Origin: Phaeoceros laevis
Lineage: Eukaryota > Anthocerotophyta > Anthocerotopsida > Notothyladales
Direction: 5' to 3'
NCBI GenBank assembly: GCA_049999765.1
Contig: JBNGIQ010008999.1
Location: 75,869 to 135,333 of the forward strand
DNA: 59,465 bases
Under the pieces are notes generated by a model that was not told the origin of the DNA, did not search any database, and saw only the letters and a program-made list of their open reading frames with translations. The position numbers and the translations under genes were made by a program. Shown here piece after piece: positions 11,201 to 22,829 of this stretch (position 1 is its first letter; each line of letters begins with the position of its first letter).

Positions 11201-13385
11201 GGCAATGCCAGCGACTTCGACCACCAGGAGGATATCCAGTTGCTACCTTCCCCGTTTTGGAAACGGAAACCTAAGCAAAAGATTCTTTACTGAAGCGCTT
11301 GCTTTCCAGACTTCACCACACCGGCCTCATGGAGTTACACCCTTTCGCATCATCAAGTCTCTGCCCTCGACCTCTTCTGCATCTCGTTTGACTTGCCTTT
11401 AAAAACGAATATCAGTCACCTCATATCGTGGTCTGCGGTGGAGGTAAGCATGAGAAAGAGAAGAACTTGCCTTGACACAAAATTCCTGACCCACACGTTA
11501 GTGCCCAAGCCGCAGAAACAAGCTACAATGTTGCACACCCCACCCCAGCGCCCCTCCCTGATAAGGCCACCCTATAGATATACAAGAGCCAACAGAGAAC
11601 ACAATACAGTAGAGCAACATCATCAGTTATGCAACAAAAGCACAATCAGTGGGGACCATCAGCTTCACGGTATTGATCTGCAGTCTTCTCCACCTGCACT
11701 CTGAGCTCCACAACAGCAGCGCCTCTTGATCCTCTTCTAAACGCCAACAGAAACATGAACGCTTTCAATCCAGGTAGCCTTACCCACGCAACTTGGTATA
11801 TTGCTCGATAGTACCATGGTTGTCGATGGTTCCGATGCGACATTGTAGGCCATAAAAAGTGTCGAGCACCTGCTTCCACCTTTTATGTCACAAGACCATA
11901 GACAATCACACACAACCACCACAAAGCACAATTCAATGAATTTTCTCGGACCAGTCAGCCAAGACAGCCAGGAAAACATAAGCCAAGTCAACGGAGGTAA
12001 CTTGTCCCCCCCCCCCCCCAAGCCTCCCCANNNNNNNNNNNNNNNNNNNNNNNNNNNNNNNNNNNNNNNNNNNNNNNNNNNNNNNNNNNNNNNNNNNNNN
12101 NNNNNNNNNNNNNNNNNNNNNNNNNNNNNNACCCCACCCTGAGTACACCGTCTGGTAACCACTGATGTTGTTTTCCGTGCTGAAGCTGGTATGGGAAACT
12201 CACCGAGCACATCAGGAGAACATGAGGATATAACTAAGGTCAAATAACTTCTCTGGAGTGGAGATCTATCGGATGTGAAGGAAGAGGAAGGCTCGGTTAC
12301 AAGACTGCAAGAGCAAGAGCGAAGCCTGACTTGACTGTTCAGTGACACAGAGGTGGAGGACTCTGGTTAGGTCTTGGCTTGAGATCCATCTGGCCTACCA
12401 TCCACAGCTTCTCATGACATGGCCAGACAGCACCACCATCCTTGCAATCATCAGGGCTCATCCTTGATCAGACATACTTCACCAGAAGAGCCCTTAACAG
12501 CTTGCCACGGATGAAGAGACTCGCCACGACCAAGAGCACAACCAACTACGCACAGATTGCAATGCACAGCTGAAAAGAGGATATCCAATGTGATAAGAGT
12601 AATCCGGATTACAATGTGCACAAGTTGCACAACCATTTACAAAGAGAACTGTGATCCATTCACCACGTGTCACTGAACCTGTGGGGCACTACCTCAGGAC
12701 ACTGCTTGGATTCTGATTCTTGTAACTTCGTCAGTAGGGGAGGAAACTGTACAACATGTGCAGGGTTAAGACATAACGGCTACACATGGATTGCAGTCTG
12801 TATACAGGAGTAGACAAGAGGAACAGTCTTAGAAAGTGATCTCTGCATAGGGATGGGTTAGGCCTGACTGAGATTAACTCCTCTTGTCCCGAGCCTTCCT
12901 TATTGCAGTCATTACATTCTCCGTTGGGACTGTAGTTAATAAGCTGCAGTACATGAAGAGAATAGGCTGCATAGTTTTCTATTACAGCAAGCCACCACCG
13001 AAAGAAAGGTGAAGAAGCCCGAACAACTCAAGCGACGCAGCCTGTAGGTCATCAAAGCGGAGGGCACAGTAAAAGCTATCCTTTGTTTCAAGAACGCTAC
13101 CAACAAAACACGGAACTGTTAGGCGTCATCGGTCACACTTTCTCAATTCATGGACAACCAGACTAGAACAAGTAGGGCCCGGAGACAGAGAGATAACCCC
13201 AGGTACTAGGCACAGCTCAGTGGGACAAAGGGATGGGAGATTAGATGGAGAAAAGGAAGATTCAAACCTCCCTGCATGAGGCCAACGACCTTACCTTAGG
13301 AGAGGGGCGAACCTGTCATAGGAGCTCCGTACCCCATCCTCCAGAAACTGGCCAACAACCAGATGATCAGTATGTTGCAGTCACA
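8251..13385. other. Intergenic, no gene recognised
   Basis: About 5 kb in which I can support no coding gene: frames are short and show no domain. A 100-N gap lies at 12031-12130, flanked by C-runs. The last few hundred bases probably include the 3' untranslated region of the trihelix gene ending at 13386. Between 11540 and 12660 the sequence has a mildly retroelement-like look (minus-strand frames, TATAGATATA near 11573), but no LTR pair or conserved motif could be confirmed. Confidence 0.45.
10391..10570. repeat. Short imperfect direct repeats (about 61-bp spacing)
   Basis: A block TAAAACAGGGTGTTTACA followed by CAATTGGTAATTA begins near 10399. It recurs at about 10460 with few changes. 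A third diverged piece lies at about 10530 (TTTAAATTGGTATTTACCAA). AT-rich; probably a remnant of a small tandem repeat or of a MITE. Confidence 0.6.
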
Positions 13386-15185
13386 TCAGCTGATTGCATG
13401 GTCGGAGACCTGCGACACCCTGCAACCAATAGCTGCAGCTATATTCTGGTTGAGAAGCGCAAAACCATCCAACAGTTTCTCCAGTTTGTCATTGACTCGT
13501 TCTAGCACACAAAGCTGCGGCCTGCGGCTATCCTCCGCAGCACTCTGCTCAACTTGCTCCATGTGGCTGGTAAGAAGCTTCATCATCACCTCAGCCTGCT
13601 GTTTCATTGCTTCTTCTCTCTTCTGCGAAGCCTGAAGTTCGGCCCTCACCAGTCTATGTATTTCTCTCAGGGAGCTGCTCCTGCTACGATCCCCCTTCTT
13701 CTCTTGCTTCAGAGTCGCGGATGTCTCCTTGAAAGAGAAAAAACTGTCCTCTTTCTCAAACCCACCATTCTGAGGGTCAAGGCCTGCAATGTCAACCTTG
13801 GAATCTAGATCCAAATACTCATCTACCTCAGCCTGACCGTTGAGAACTTTAGAGACCATAGGAGCAGCAGTCTGCCGGGGAACTGGGCTGAGATGCTTTC
13901 CAGATACTTCATACCAGACATCGTAGAACTTGGGCTTGAGAAGCTCACGCCCAGCGATACTGGGGTTCCAAGACGGCTCAGAGCGTGCAATCTTGGCAGA
14001 AAGAAACCTGTAATCTGTACATTCCCGCCTCACGCTCCAATACTTACTCTGGCACTGCTTCTTAGAGAAGTGTTTTCCGAAATTTTCCTGCATCGCCTTG
14101 AGAATAGGAGTCCACTTCTTCTGGTACTTGACCTGGCCGTTGCTCTCAATCCAAAGGCGCTGATGAATAGCATCATACGTTCTGAAAAGAAATTTGACAG
14201 ACTCATCCGTCCAGGTGACAGACTGATCCGGGGAAAGAAAGCGGGTTTTCTTGCCAAACGGTAGCTCCTCTCCGGGCTTATCGTCATCCCTGGAGGTGTC
14301 TTTGCTGATGGATCCGCTGTAGAAAGTGGAGGAGGAGAGGGGCCCTCCATCTGCCAAAACATCTTCCGCCATGCGCTTCCGCTTCTTCTTCTTCTTCCCC
14401 TCCTTAGACTCCTTGACCTCAGACTCGTCGTCCCGAGCTCCAACCCGCTTCGCCTTGCGCCGTCCGGGCTCCTTCCCGGCCAGGCCCTTGTCACCGTGGC
14501 GCTTCACAGGTTCATCGTCCTTCCTGGGAGCCGCCTTCTTAGCAGAGCGGGACGGTTCGGGCTCCTCCTCCTCAATCGGGATGTTGCTGCGGTTGCTGAA
14601 TTCCGGACTCCCTGTGGAGTTCTCACTGCCCTCTCCGCCTTCCAGCTCTACTTCCCCCTGGAGGAATGCGCGTACTCCCAGGTCCCTCCCGATGTTGTCC
14701 ACGACGCCCTCGCTCTGGAACAGGTGCTGCCAGGCAGCCGAGTTGGCCAGGTGCTCCGAAAATCCAGGCAGAATCTGCTGCAACGGGGATGCCTGCAGCA
14801 GCTGGCTTGCAGCGGCGGATCCTTGCTGCTGCTGCTGCCAGCCTCCCACCACCGAAACTCCTCCAGATCCGGCCCCGCCCGTCCACTGCAGGCTCTGCGT
14901 CTGCTGCAGACCGCAGAGCTGGGAGAACAAGGGACCGGCGGAGGGAGAGAACGGGGCGGACAGAAAGGACGGGTAGAAGGACGGCGCCAGGAAGGAGCTC
15001 ATGCCCAAGGGGCGCAGTGGTGTGTCCCCAGAGCTCCCTGAGGTGGCCGAATCCTGGTTGCCCGCGGCCAGCTGCTGCGCCTGCTGACTCCATAGACACT
15101 CGTGCTCATCCAGCGGCAGCGGGCCATCGGGTAGAGGCTCGTCCGGCGACGGAGAAGAAGCGGACTCCGACCTTGCCAGCCTCAT
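13386..15185 (-). CDS. Trihelix / Myb-SANT-like transcription factor, intronless
   Basis: Single open frame of 599 codons from the ATG at 15185 to a stop at 13386. Likely a nuclear DNA-binding protein. The N-terminal third is Ser/Pro/Gln-rich with a short poly-Gln tract (WQQQQQG, about residue 118). A basic, NLS-like cluster (GKKKKKRKRM) follows near residue 265. The probable DNA-binding domain spans about residues 322-430, beginning TWTDESVKFLFRTYD, with spaced Trp (KKWTPILKAM, QSKYWSVR) and a C-terminal YDVWYEVSG. This pattern is typical of plant trihelix/Myb-SANT-like domains. A C-terminal coiled coil (about 520-590, HRLVRAELQASQKREEAMKQ onward) probably mediates oligomerisation, as in GT-type trihelix factors. 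A GTG two codons upstream is in frame, but the ATG is preferred. The exact subfamily is uncertain. Confidence 0.8.
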   Translation of the reverse strand: MRLARSESASSPSPDEPLPDGPLPLDEHECLWSQQAQQLAAGNQDSATSGSSGDTPLRPLGMSSFLAPSFYPSFLSAPFSPSAGPLFSQLCGLQQTQSLQWTGGAGSGGVSVVGGWQQQQQGSAAASQLLQASPLQQILPGFSEHLANSAAWQHLFQSEGVVDNIGRDLGVRAFLQGEVELEGGEGSENSTGSPEFSNRSNIPIEEEEPEPSRSAKKAAPRKDDEPVKRHGDKGLAGKEPGRRKAKRVGARDDESEVKESKEGKKKKKRKRMAEDVLADGGPLSSSTFYSGSISKDTSRDDDKPGEELPFGKKTRFLSPDQSVTWTDESVKFLFRTYDAIHQRLWIESNGQVKYQKKWTPILKAMQENFGKHFSKKQCQSKYWSVRRECTDYRFLSAKIARSEPSWNPSIAGRELLKPKFYDVWYEVSGKHLSPVPRQTAAPMVSKVLNGQAEVDEYLDLDSKVDIAGLDPQNGGFEKEDSFFSFKETSATLKQEKKGDRSRSSSLREIHRLVRAELQASQKREEAMKQQAEVMMKLLTSHMEQVEQSAAEDSRRPQLCVLERVNDKLEKLLDGFALLNQNIAAAIGCRVSQVSDHAIS

Positions 15186-16234
15186 GCTCACACATTCCTG
15201 CAGGCCACACGCAACGAGCTGCCTAACAAGCCCGCCCGCAGCACCCCCCCNNNNNNNNNNNNNNNNNNNNNNNNNNNNNNNNNNNNNNNNNNNNNNNNNN
15301 NNNNNNNNNNNNNNNNNNNNNNNNNNNNNNNNNNNNNNNNNNNNNNNNNNTTCCGTTTTGCATCCATTGCGGATATTCGGTCATTATTCAGGTCCTCATC
15401 AGAAGTTTCCACATTTTCAATTTTGCACTAGTAATTCCCTCGACCAATCGCTTTACCTATCTGAGGAGCGTCCCAAGTGCAAGAGATACTGCATAAGGAG
15501 AGTCTTGGAGACAGCTACACTTTTATTAATTTCAAATCGGTCACAGTGAACTGTTCGTGGATATGGTCCTGCACTGCATCCGTGCCGCCTCACCGCTGCC
15601 ATACAGATGCTCCGGCAACGAAAGGGACACCAACTGGATCCGATATGTTGGAACTCACTTGCATTTAAGAGTTTGGAAATTGCAGACTCCATCGGCTTTT
15701 TGTTAGCGGATGTAATCTCGCATCACTTAACTGTAGTACGATGCTGCGCAGCTATAACAGTAACACCGACCTCAGGCCGCTACCTGCCACACCCCTCCGC
15801 GCCTCACAAATGCGGAAATGAGACACATATATCGACGTTTCTACAAAGCACGAAAATGCTGTCTATACCGCAAGTCCTGTTGCCTCGTTGCCAACAAGAA
15901 AGATGTCCAAGAAATGTCGCTCCCCGCTGAAACTAAACCCACACCTTGCTTCCCGTAGTTGATTTCCCCTACTTGCACATACATTGGCGCCACATTCAAC
16001 ATCCTGCATGCACGCCAGCTCCAAACGTGAAAACTTCTACATGCAACACAGCCGTCTATGCAGGGCTCGCTCGCAGAAGTATGCCAATACCTGGGTCGAA
16101 GGTTCACCCGTTTCGGACCCTTGTTGGTGTTTCGACTTGGAACTTTCAAAACCTCAGATTTCAATGATAATGTGCCCAGCACAAATACAGCTTTCTTTGA
16201 CCTGGGTTGCCAACCCGGCAGCGTAGAATGTGCG
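15186..16234. other. Intergenic between trihelix gene and CCZ1, with 100-N gap
   Basis: Contains the upstream flank of the trihelix gene and the downstream flank of CCZ1, both on the minus strand. Ns at 15251-15350 begin only 65 bp upstream of the trihelix ATG, so its promoter and 5' leader are incompletely known. No other feature is recognised. Confidence 0.6.
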
Positions 16235-18924
16235 CTACCCTGACGTAAACCTTTTGTCGAAATACCTGAGGAGCAGATAAACAGTTAGTCTAAACCAGGT
16301 GTGAATACAAAGGAGGCTACTCCACAAGCAAAACTATCCTAACCTCGCACTCAGCCTCTCCATGGCTCCTGCGGCTGACAAAAGGGTGTCCCCACTCTTC
16401 TCCAGAGCAGTGTAGAGTTCATGACCATTCCGGGTCCTTGCTACCACCCAGGCATTATTCTTAGTTCTCATAGACAGCTCCAACTCGAGCTCACTAGTCG
16501 GGTCCTTCCTTGCCAGACGACCTCTTTCGAGGTCAACTTCTGCTCTTACGCGACTCAATGCAGTCAAAGTATCCTACACAAAGACAAAAATGCAAATCAT
16601 CAACAATTTAGTTATGTGGCAGTGATTTAAACAATTGCTCCGGAACCTTTGAACACAGAGCGATTGTTGGACGCAGAGCAACAACCATCATCATACTCAA
16701 AATTCTCAAGTACCTTAGCCAATGTCGTAACCTTGCTCGCTGGAGATGACTGAGCCACCTTGAGGTTGACATTCAAGTACAGATAACGATAGCTAGGAAT
16801 ATGAGAAGCATTGGGCCCACCCCATTCTTTTGCCAGCCTCTCTTCCAGTCTCTGGATCTTTACCGCTGCCTGTACACAAAACGTTATGCACTGCCTTGCT
16901 GATGTAAATCACATGACAGATGTAACAGAACTCTAATGTTGATTCAACCCTGCACAAATGTTTCAAGAACCTAGACATCTTCCCAGCAGTCCGTCTTTGT
17001 TTAACCTTTTTACCTGTTCAACAAGCTGGTCCTTCATATGAGTAACATCACTTGAGGAACGTGCTGGGACAATTAGCAGCAGTGTCAGTAACTTATGCTG
17101 GTAGGCAGACAGAAACATCCTTTCTGTAGAACCTTGAAGCCAAATGATTGGCAGTTCAGGGCTTCCTCCAGCAGAGTCCAGGCCCCATGCATCTGTACAA
17201 AGAAAGTTGTCTCGTCCTCTGAACCATGCATCTCTCAGAAGAGGCTTTGGAATGCTCTTGGTGTCACCCATGGAAGATGAACTCCGAGGTACAGAGGTTG
17301 CGCATTGCAGATTGGGATCCACTAAAGAGTTACTTCTAGACATGCTTTGAGATCGGGGAATACTAGAGTGTCTATCCGAAACTCCTGCAGAGTAGCTTCT
17401 CCGATAACTGGCCCGCATGCTTGTGGCATAGGAGACTGCACCAGGCCTCATGCGCAGATTGGCATACGAAAATAGTGCTGATGTGTCATCCTGGTGAAAC
17501 ATAACATGCTTAAGAAACTCAAGCTTCCCTACTAGGTTAAAAAATGGACATACTCTACAGTTCTCTCATCCAGCTAATCCCTCCCATAAGGAAGCTACTT
17601 CAGAAATCCAACTCCAAGTGCAAAATTCTGTTTGGTTTTTTCACTGGACAAGCTCTGGATGAAAAAACTCACCGGAGGGAGGGTGCTTGCTATAAGCTGA
17701 TTTTGAAACGTTATAATAGCGTGCACTACATATTCACTATCTGACCAAGACTGCATCATCCCCACAAGAGCCTGGGCCAGTCAAACGCAGATGAATCAGC
17801 GCAATGTCGCTCTCACACTGACCAACCACAACAATATTGACCCTGTCCACTCTAAAACCCAAACGATCGAGGGAAAGGCACTGAACACCTGTGACTCATA
17901 AAGTGCCTCTGGCAGCAATGGTAACCTCTCGACCATTCCCCTCTCTGTCAATGTGTCTGCACTTGATGGGAGACGAAGCTTCTTGCCAACCATGAAATCT
18001 GAGCATGGCATCGAGGATTAGAATAACCAGCATAAGGTCGATCATAAGCACAGTGTACTAGTCACTGACCCGGTGAACGTGGCTGGGTTGCCAAAAGAAT
18101 GAGAGCATTCCACCTTTTATACCCTTTCAGGAGTCTGGCTATTCTAAGCCAGCTCACTGGTCGACAAGCCTCAAAACTACTGAATTGATCTCTGCTGAGC
18201 ACCACTCTAAGCCTCCCCCCCCCCCCGAGACTGTACCTGCGAAATAGTCGGGAAGAAACGAGAATAGACAGCACCGAGCTACGTCCCCAGCTGGATGCTT
18301 TTCCAGCAATGCTCTGATAGATCCGAAGAAGGTGGTAAACAGAATGTGCGCTTCTTTCAGCAACGCTCGTACTGCACCATCCCTTGTTGGTTCGTTGGTG
18401 TCTTTTTTCTTCTCCACCACCTGTAGCACCTTACATAGCTTGAGATTCCAAACCAAGGTAGCTGAAGGGTATGGCCGCTGACAGCTAAAGGTAGTGGGCA
18501 CACCATAACCATCCAGATTTCAGGCTCGCATTGATGGAAAATGTGGCAGCGTCTCTCTGCTTCCATCACTTCACAGGGCGCATTCGGAGAAAAAATCCTA
18601 CAGCAAACCATCCAACACGGGTGCCCTTTGAATCGATGAGCAATGCAAGCAGAACTTGGATCAAACCTAAATCATCATGGACCAAAAGGATTTCATTGCC
18701 CACTGAAAATGGCAATCGGCAGGTTGGTTGAGCTGAGAACAAACCCGCTGCACGTACTTGGTGAAAGTGATTAGCCCTTCACTCAGTCCAACCACAGAGA
18801 GCTGGGATGGCAGAGGCAAATCCGACGGGGCGAAGAAGAGGATTTTGTCCAACTCGTGGCCCTCCTCGTGGCCCCGCCGCATGTCGAATAAGCAGACCTG
18901 GAAAGACTCGGCCCATATCCCCAT
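16235..18924 (-). CDS. CCZ1: Vacuolar fusion protein CCZ1 (MON1-CCZ1 Rab7 GEF subunit)
   Basis: CCZ1 pairs with MON1 to activate Rab7-type GTPases on endosomes for traffic to the vacuole. Nine exons join in frame: 18924-18758, 18597-18504, 18420-18237, 17998-17889, 17771-17673, 17490-17014, 16869-16714, 16573-16344, 16265-16235. They encode 515 aa, close to the roughly 500 aa of plant CCZ1. Diagnostic stretches are the N-terminal VCLFDMRRGHEEGHELDKIL, GLSEGLITFTK, EPEIWMVM, GSIRALLEKHPAGD, VGKKLRLPS and PPDDTSALFSYANLRMRPG. The C-terminal part has the conserved NNAWVVAR and GHELYTALEK. The N-terminal half corresponds to the longin-type domains; a Ser/Arg-rich linker (about residues 245-300) follows. 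All junctions are GT-AG. A hAT transposon sits about 0.6 kb upstream of the start codon. No disrupting mutation is seen. Confidence 0.93.
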
Positions 18925-19510
18925 GTCGTCTCATCTACATATAAGGGCGAGAGGGGGCTCCTAACCGAAGAGCTAGATTGAGACGGCCGCGTCTACATGC
19001 CCGCTTACACGTCAAGAGGGCACAGACTCAAAGCGTGCAAACACTGCGAACTCCCGTGGTGACGATGGCCGCGACGGTGTGAGAAAGGCCTGTAAAGAGT
19101 TGCGGATCTAAGTGGAAGAAGAAGAAGAGCGTGGTTTGCGTGCGTGGCCGTGGCAAAGCTCAAAAGCAGCTACAAAGCACGCGTTTCAGCACACGAGGCA
19201 ATTAATTTATTTTTTTGAGAGCTTTTTTGGGGGGAGCTCATGCTCTTGACTCTTGAGTAGGTGAGGGCGTTCCGTCCAGCCCCAATATCGGAATTCGCTC
19301 CCATTTTTTTGAGCTTTTTTTATGGGAGCTCATGCTGAACATTAGATAAACTTGAAGCACATATCACGAGTGCCACTCTCAGCGCGCCTTCTACCACTAG
19401 GCTGTGATGCACGTTAGGTCAAATTCGCTTTCTACCACTAGGCTGTGATGGAGGGTAGGTCAAATTAGCTCCGGACAAAGTGCGGCTCTTGTCCGGGGTT
19501 TGGTAACGTT
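18925..19510. promoter_or_regulatory. Upstream region of CCZ1 with a 41-bp tandem duplication
   Basis: Presumed promoter and 5' leader of CCZ1 (minus strand); no TATA box could be assigned with confidence. A 41-bp unit containing TTCTACCACTAGGCTGTGAT occurs twice in tandem at about 19389-19470. Two T-rich runs each followed by GGGAGCTCATGCT occur near 19222 and 19318. The hAT left end abuts the region at 19511. Confidence 0.4.
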
Positions 19511-19974
19511 CTTAGTTGCGGGAATTGGCGATTCATTGAAATGAATCGCCGATTCATACGTAAGTTACCGCGACGTAAGTAGAAATCATAAAATAACTTT
19601 CATTTTGTATGATGGGATAAAAAAATCAAATTACCCTACTTACGGTATGAATTTTCGAAGTTAGCAATGTTAGTTACGAGTTCGTTTGCCCATTGCGCCC
19701 GCTCGCCCGCTCGTCGAGTGCTATCGGTCGCCATGGCTCCGCAGCCGACAGTGATATCCAATTGGTTGCTTCACCCGTTCCCAGCTGCAATAATGGTGCC
19801 AAAGAAGCTCAGTCACGATCGCTGTGCCCTGCAAACCCTAGTTTGGAGAGGTAGCCCGGGGCAAGTTGTGTTGGGTGTGCCCTCCTTCAATTCTACCCAC
19901 ATGCATGAAGGGTGTTTGAGTTCTCTTCACGCCTTGCAGCTTACTTCCTCTGTGGCCAGTTGCAGGCAATTGCA

Positions 19975-21650
19975 ATGGGGAAATTGAAGGATCATGTGTG
20001 GGGATTCTTCAAAGATGTGGCTGAGCATGTTGGGGGAGGAACCAGAAAGTCAAATGCAATTTCTGTGGCAATGTGTTTTCAGCTACGGCTGGGCGAGCCA
20101 AGGCCCATCTGGCATTGGCATAGCAGACAAGGGATGCAGGGCTTGCAAGTCTGTTCCTGAGCTCATCAAGAATAAGCATATTCAGCTCCTGACCGAGCAA
20201 GCACCTGTATCCAAACTTTCAATCAACGAAGGAAAACGACAGAAACAAGTGAAGGAGTTCTATGATTTGGACAACTTTGAAGCTGCTGACCTTGCCATTG
20301 CAATATGTTTCATCACTGGTGGGTTGTCTTTTAATCTCGCTGATCATGAAGACTTTGAGTCGATGGTGGCTACAATTTCTCGTGCAGGTCCAACATATGT
20401 TCCACCAATAAGGGATAAAATCCGAACCACACTACTAACCAAGATGCATGAGAGAGTTCAGCGAGATTTGGCTGATGTCACAACTCAGTAAGAGGAAACT
20501 GGAGTGATCTTGGTCTCTGATGGTTGGAAGGATGTTGCATCAGGGCCTTTAACTAATTTCATGGCTGTTGGCCCCAAGGAAGGATTTTTTTGAACACTTT
20601 CAACTGTACAGGTCATGTGAAGACTGGAGCTTACTTGGCTGCACAACTGGTTGATGTAGTGAGAAAATTAGGACCAGACAAGGTCGTGCATGTGATCACA
20701 GACAGTGCTCAAAATTGTCGAAATGCTTGCAGACTTCTGCAGGAAGAGTTCCCTCACAACCCGAGAACGCCTTGTGCTACCCGCACTCTTAATTTACTGC
20801 TCAAAGGCATCGGCAACCTTCCATGGGTGAAACCTCTATTGCAGTCAGCTATCCAGCTAGTGCATTATTTCAAGGTAAAAGACATGCCTTTCAGCCTCGA
20901 GATTCAAGAGAAGACCAATGTAGGTGTTGCAGCTGACATGGCTGCTGAAGGAATCCGTGCACTAATGGAAAAGCGAGAATTTTGGATTTGTGTGAACACA
21001 GTGGTTGGCATTATGGAACCTATCTACAAGATGTTGCGCTTATTTGATGGTCAATTCGAAGTACTAGGTGATGTTTATCCCAAGATGTCAAGCATGTTGC
21101 AGGATCAAAGGACGATAGTTGCAACAACTACTAATGTGGCAGCCAGAGAGCAAGGTATGGAGGTATTGCAGCAAATGGAAGATCAGTGGAGTTTTATGAA
21201 ACGTCCAATTCATGGTGCTGCTTACTTATTAAGTCCTGCCTACCAACTTGCCATTGTTAAGCAACACAAAAATGCAGATGTCATGTCAGGTTGGAAGAGC
21301 TACTGCAAAATGCTGCATGGCGAGACAAGGGAAGGCATGGATCATATGCGGCTGCTAAATATTGAGCTAGAGACATACCAATTGGGATTGGGTAGCTTCG
21401 AGGGTGCTCAAGCAGATACAGATCGACTAAAGATAACTGGGAGAAGGTGGTGGGAATTGCATGGGGAATCAGCTCCTCACTTGCAGAAAATGGTTATACG
21501 CTTGCTTGGGCAAGTCCGCAGCTGAAAAGAACTGGGCCTTTCATGATTGGATAGAGACAAAAAAGAGGAACAGGTTGTCGGTGGAGTCCGCAGAGAAACT
21601 TGTCTTCATTGCCTCCAATTTGCAGGTGAAGCGGTCTATGAAAAAGCTGA
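19975..21650 (+). pseudogene. hAT transposase pseudogene (BED finger, DUF659-type, dimerisation domain)
   Basis: Recognisable in order: an N-terminal BED zinc-finger-like stretch (19975-20110; KDHVWGFFKDVA in one frame, CNFCGNVFSATAGRAKAHL in another). Next comes the segment FYDLDNFEAADLAIAICF (20250-20320). The RNase-H-like core follows, with VSDGWKDVASGPLTNFMAV (about 20511-20570) and VVHVITDSAQNCRNA (about 20682-20730). The C-terminal hAT dimerisation region has RRWWELHGESAPHLQKM (about 21440) and AEKNWAFHDWIETKKRNRL (about 21524-21575). Breaks seen: frame changes inside the BED finger, an in-frame TAA at 20489-20491, a frameshift at the T-run 20585-20591, and another near 21515. It cannot encode a functional protein as it stands. 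Confidence 0.88.
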
Positions 21651-21741
21651 CTTCGAATGTTGACCGAGATGCCAATAATTGCACAAGGCTTGATTCTCAT
21701 GCTGGAGAAGTGGAAGTGGAGTCTCAAGAAATGGGAGTGCA

Positions 21742-21935
21742 GTTGCGTGTCCAATATAACACGGACGAGGAGGATGATCAGATTGAAGTTGCGTGTCCAA
21801 TATAACACGGACGAGGAGGATGATCAGATTGAAGTTGCGTGTCCAATATAACACGGACGAGGAGGATGATCAGATTGAAGTTGCGTGTCCAATATAACAC
21901 GGACGAGGAGGATGATCAGATTGAANNNNNNNNNN
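21742..21935. repeat. Four 46-bp tandem copies ending exactly at a 10-N gap
   Basis: The unit begins GTTGCGTGTCCAATATAACA and ends GATGATCAGATTGAA. Copies start at 21742, 21788, 21834 and 21880, essentially identical, and the Ns (21926-21935) begin right after the fourth. A diverged further copy (GCTGCGTGTCCAGTATGATA) follows at about 22014. Because 46 is not a multiple of three, each copy shifts the frame, so the array is not maintained as coding sequence. True copy number is unknown. Confidence 0.95.
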
Positions 21936-22579
21936 AGGCTTGATTCTCATGCTGGAGAAGTGGAAGTGGAGTCTCAAGAAATAGGAGTGCAGCCTCAAGA
22001 AATGGGAGTGCAGCTGCGTGTCCAGTATGATACAGACGAGGAGGATGATCAGATTGAAGACCTGAATGGCACATGGGGTTTTGGTGGTGGTGAATTGTTG
22101 TTCAATGACGAGGGTTGAAGGTTGCATGAGTGGTGGTGGTGAATTGTTATTCAATGATGAGGGTTGAAGGTTGCATGAGTGCTGCCATGAGTCAATTCAT
22201 GGGGTTTTGGTGATGGTGAATTGTTGTTCAATGACGAGGGTTGAAGGTTGCATGAGTGCTGCCGTGAGTCAATTTCATATGGTATTGCTCAATCTTTGTA
22301 CTGCTCGGTCTTGTTTTGCTTTTGTTTTGTCTGGTACTGCTCGAACTCATTTTGCAATGTGTTTTGGTGCTGACCAACTTGTATCATCTAGGCTCAGCTA
22401 CTCGGGTACCACTCATGGATCATTGAGATCCCGTTTATGTGTTTTGTTAGTAGCTCGTCTCCTACGTGGTGACTCATTTTCGCGGACGCGGGTGACTTGT
22501 CTCCAACGCGGGTCATCTCCTACGCGGGCGACTCGTCTCCTACGCGGGTGACTTAGTTAAGTAGGTAACTAAGTATGAA

Positions 22580-22727
22580 ATACTATGGATAAACCAGATC
22601 GTATATAGGAATATAAATACTTACAAATACATCATATATACGGCGATTCCTTCATACTATGGATAAACCAGATAGTATATAGGAATATAAATACTTACAA
22701 ATACACCATATATACAGCGATTCCGAA
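22580..22727. repeat. 74-bp tandem duplication near the right end of the hAT element
   Basis: ACTATGGATAAACCAGAT through CATATATACGGCGATTCC occurs twice in succession (starts about 22581 and 22655) with few differences. It contains GCGATTCC motifs resembling the sub-terminal palindrome of the left end, so it may represent duplicated transposase-binding sites. That functional idea is an inference. Confidence 0.75.
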
Positions 22728-22829
22728 TCGTCATTTTTCAATGAAGCGTCAATTTGACGTCACGTACGTCACTTTCCCGCTTCGGTATTTTACGTTTCCG
22801 CAACTAAGATAACGTTTCATTCAATATTT

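Larger units (their letters stand above)
19511..22808 (+). mobile_element. hAT-superfamily DNA transposon, full length but decayed
   Basis: Element of 3298 bp. Left end CTTAGTTGCGGG (19511) and right end CCGCAACTAAG (ending 22808) form an 11-bp terminal inverted repeat. It is flanked by 8-bp direct repeats, GTAACGTT (19503-19510) and ATAACGTT (22809-22816), 7 of 8 identical. Eight-base target duplications are the hallmark of hAT insertion. Just inside the left end is a perfect short palindrome of GGCGATTCATT arms (19526-19549). The body holds a broken BED/DUF659/dimerisation transposase, a 46-bp tandem array (21742-21925), a partial triplication near 22083-22265 and a 74-bp duplication near 22580-22727. 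Frame damage and the mismatched target duplication indicate an old, immobile copy. Confidence 0.88.

Noticed and set aside
14326-15226. Plus-strand and alternate-frame ORFs over the trihelix gene
   Set aside because: Shadows of the 599-codon minus-strand frame that contains the recognisable DNA-binding domain.
20009-20200. Small minus-strand frame in the hAT element
   Set aside because: Opposite strand of the BED-finger region; no motif.
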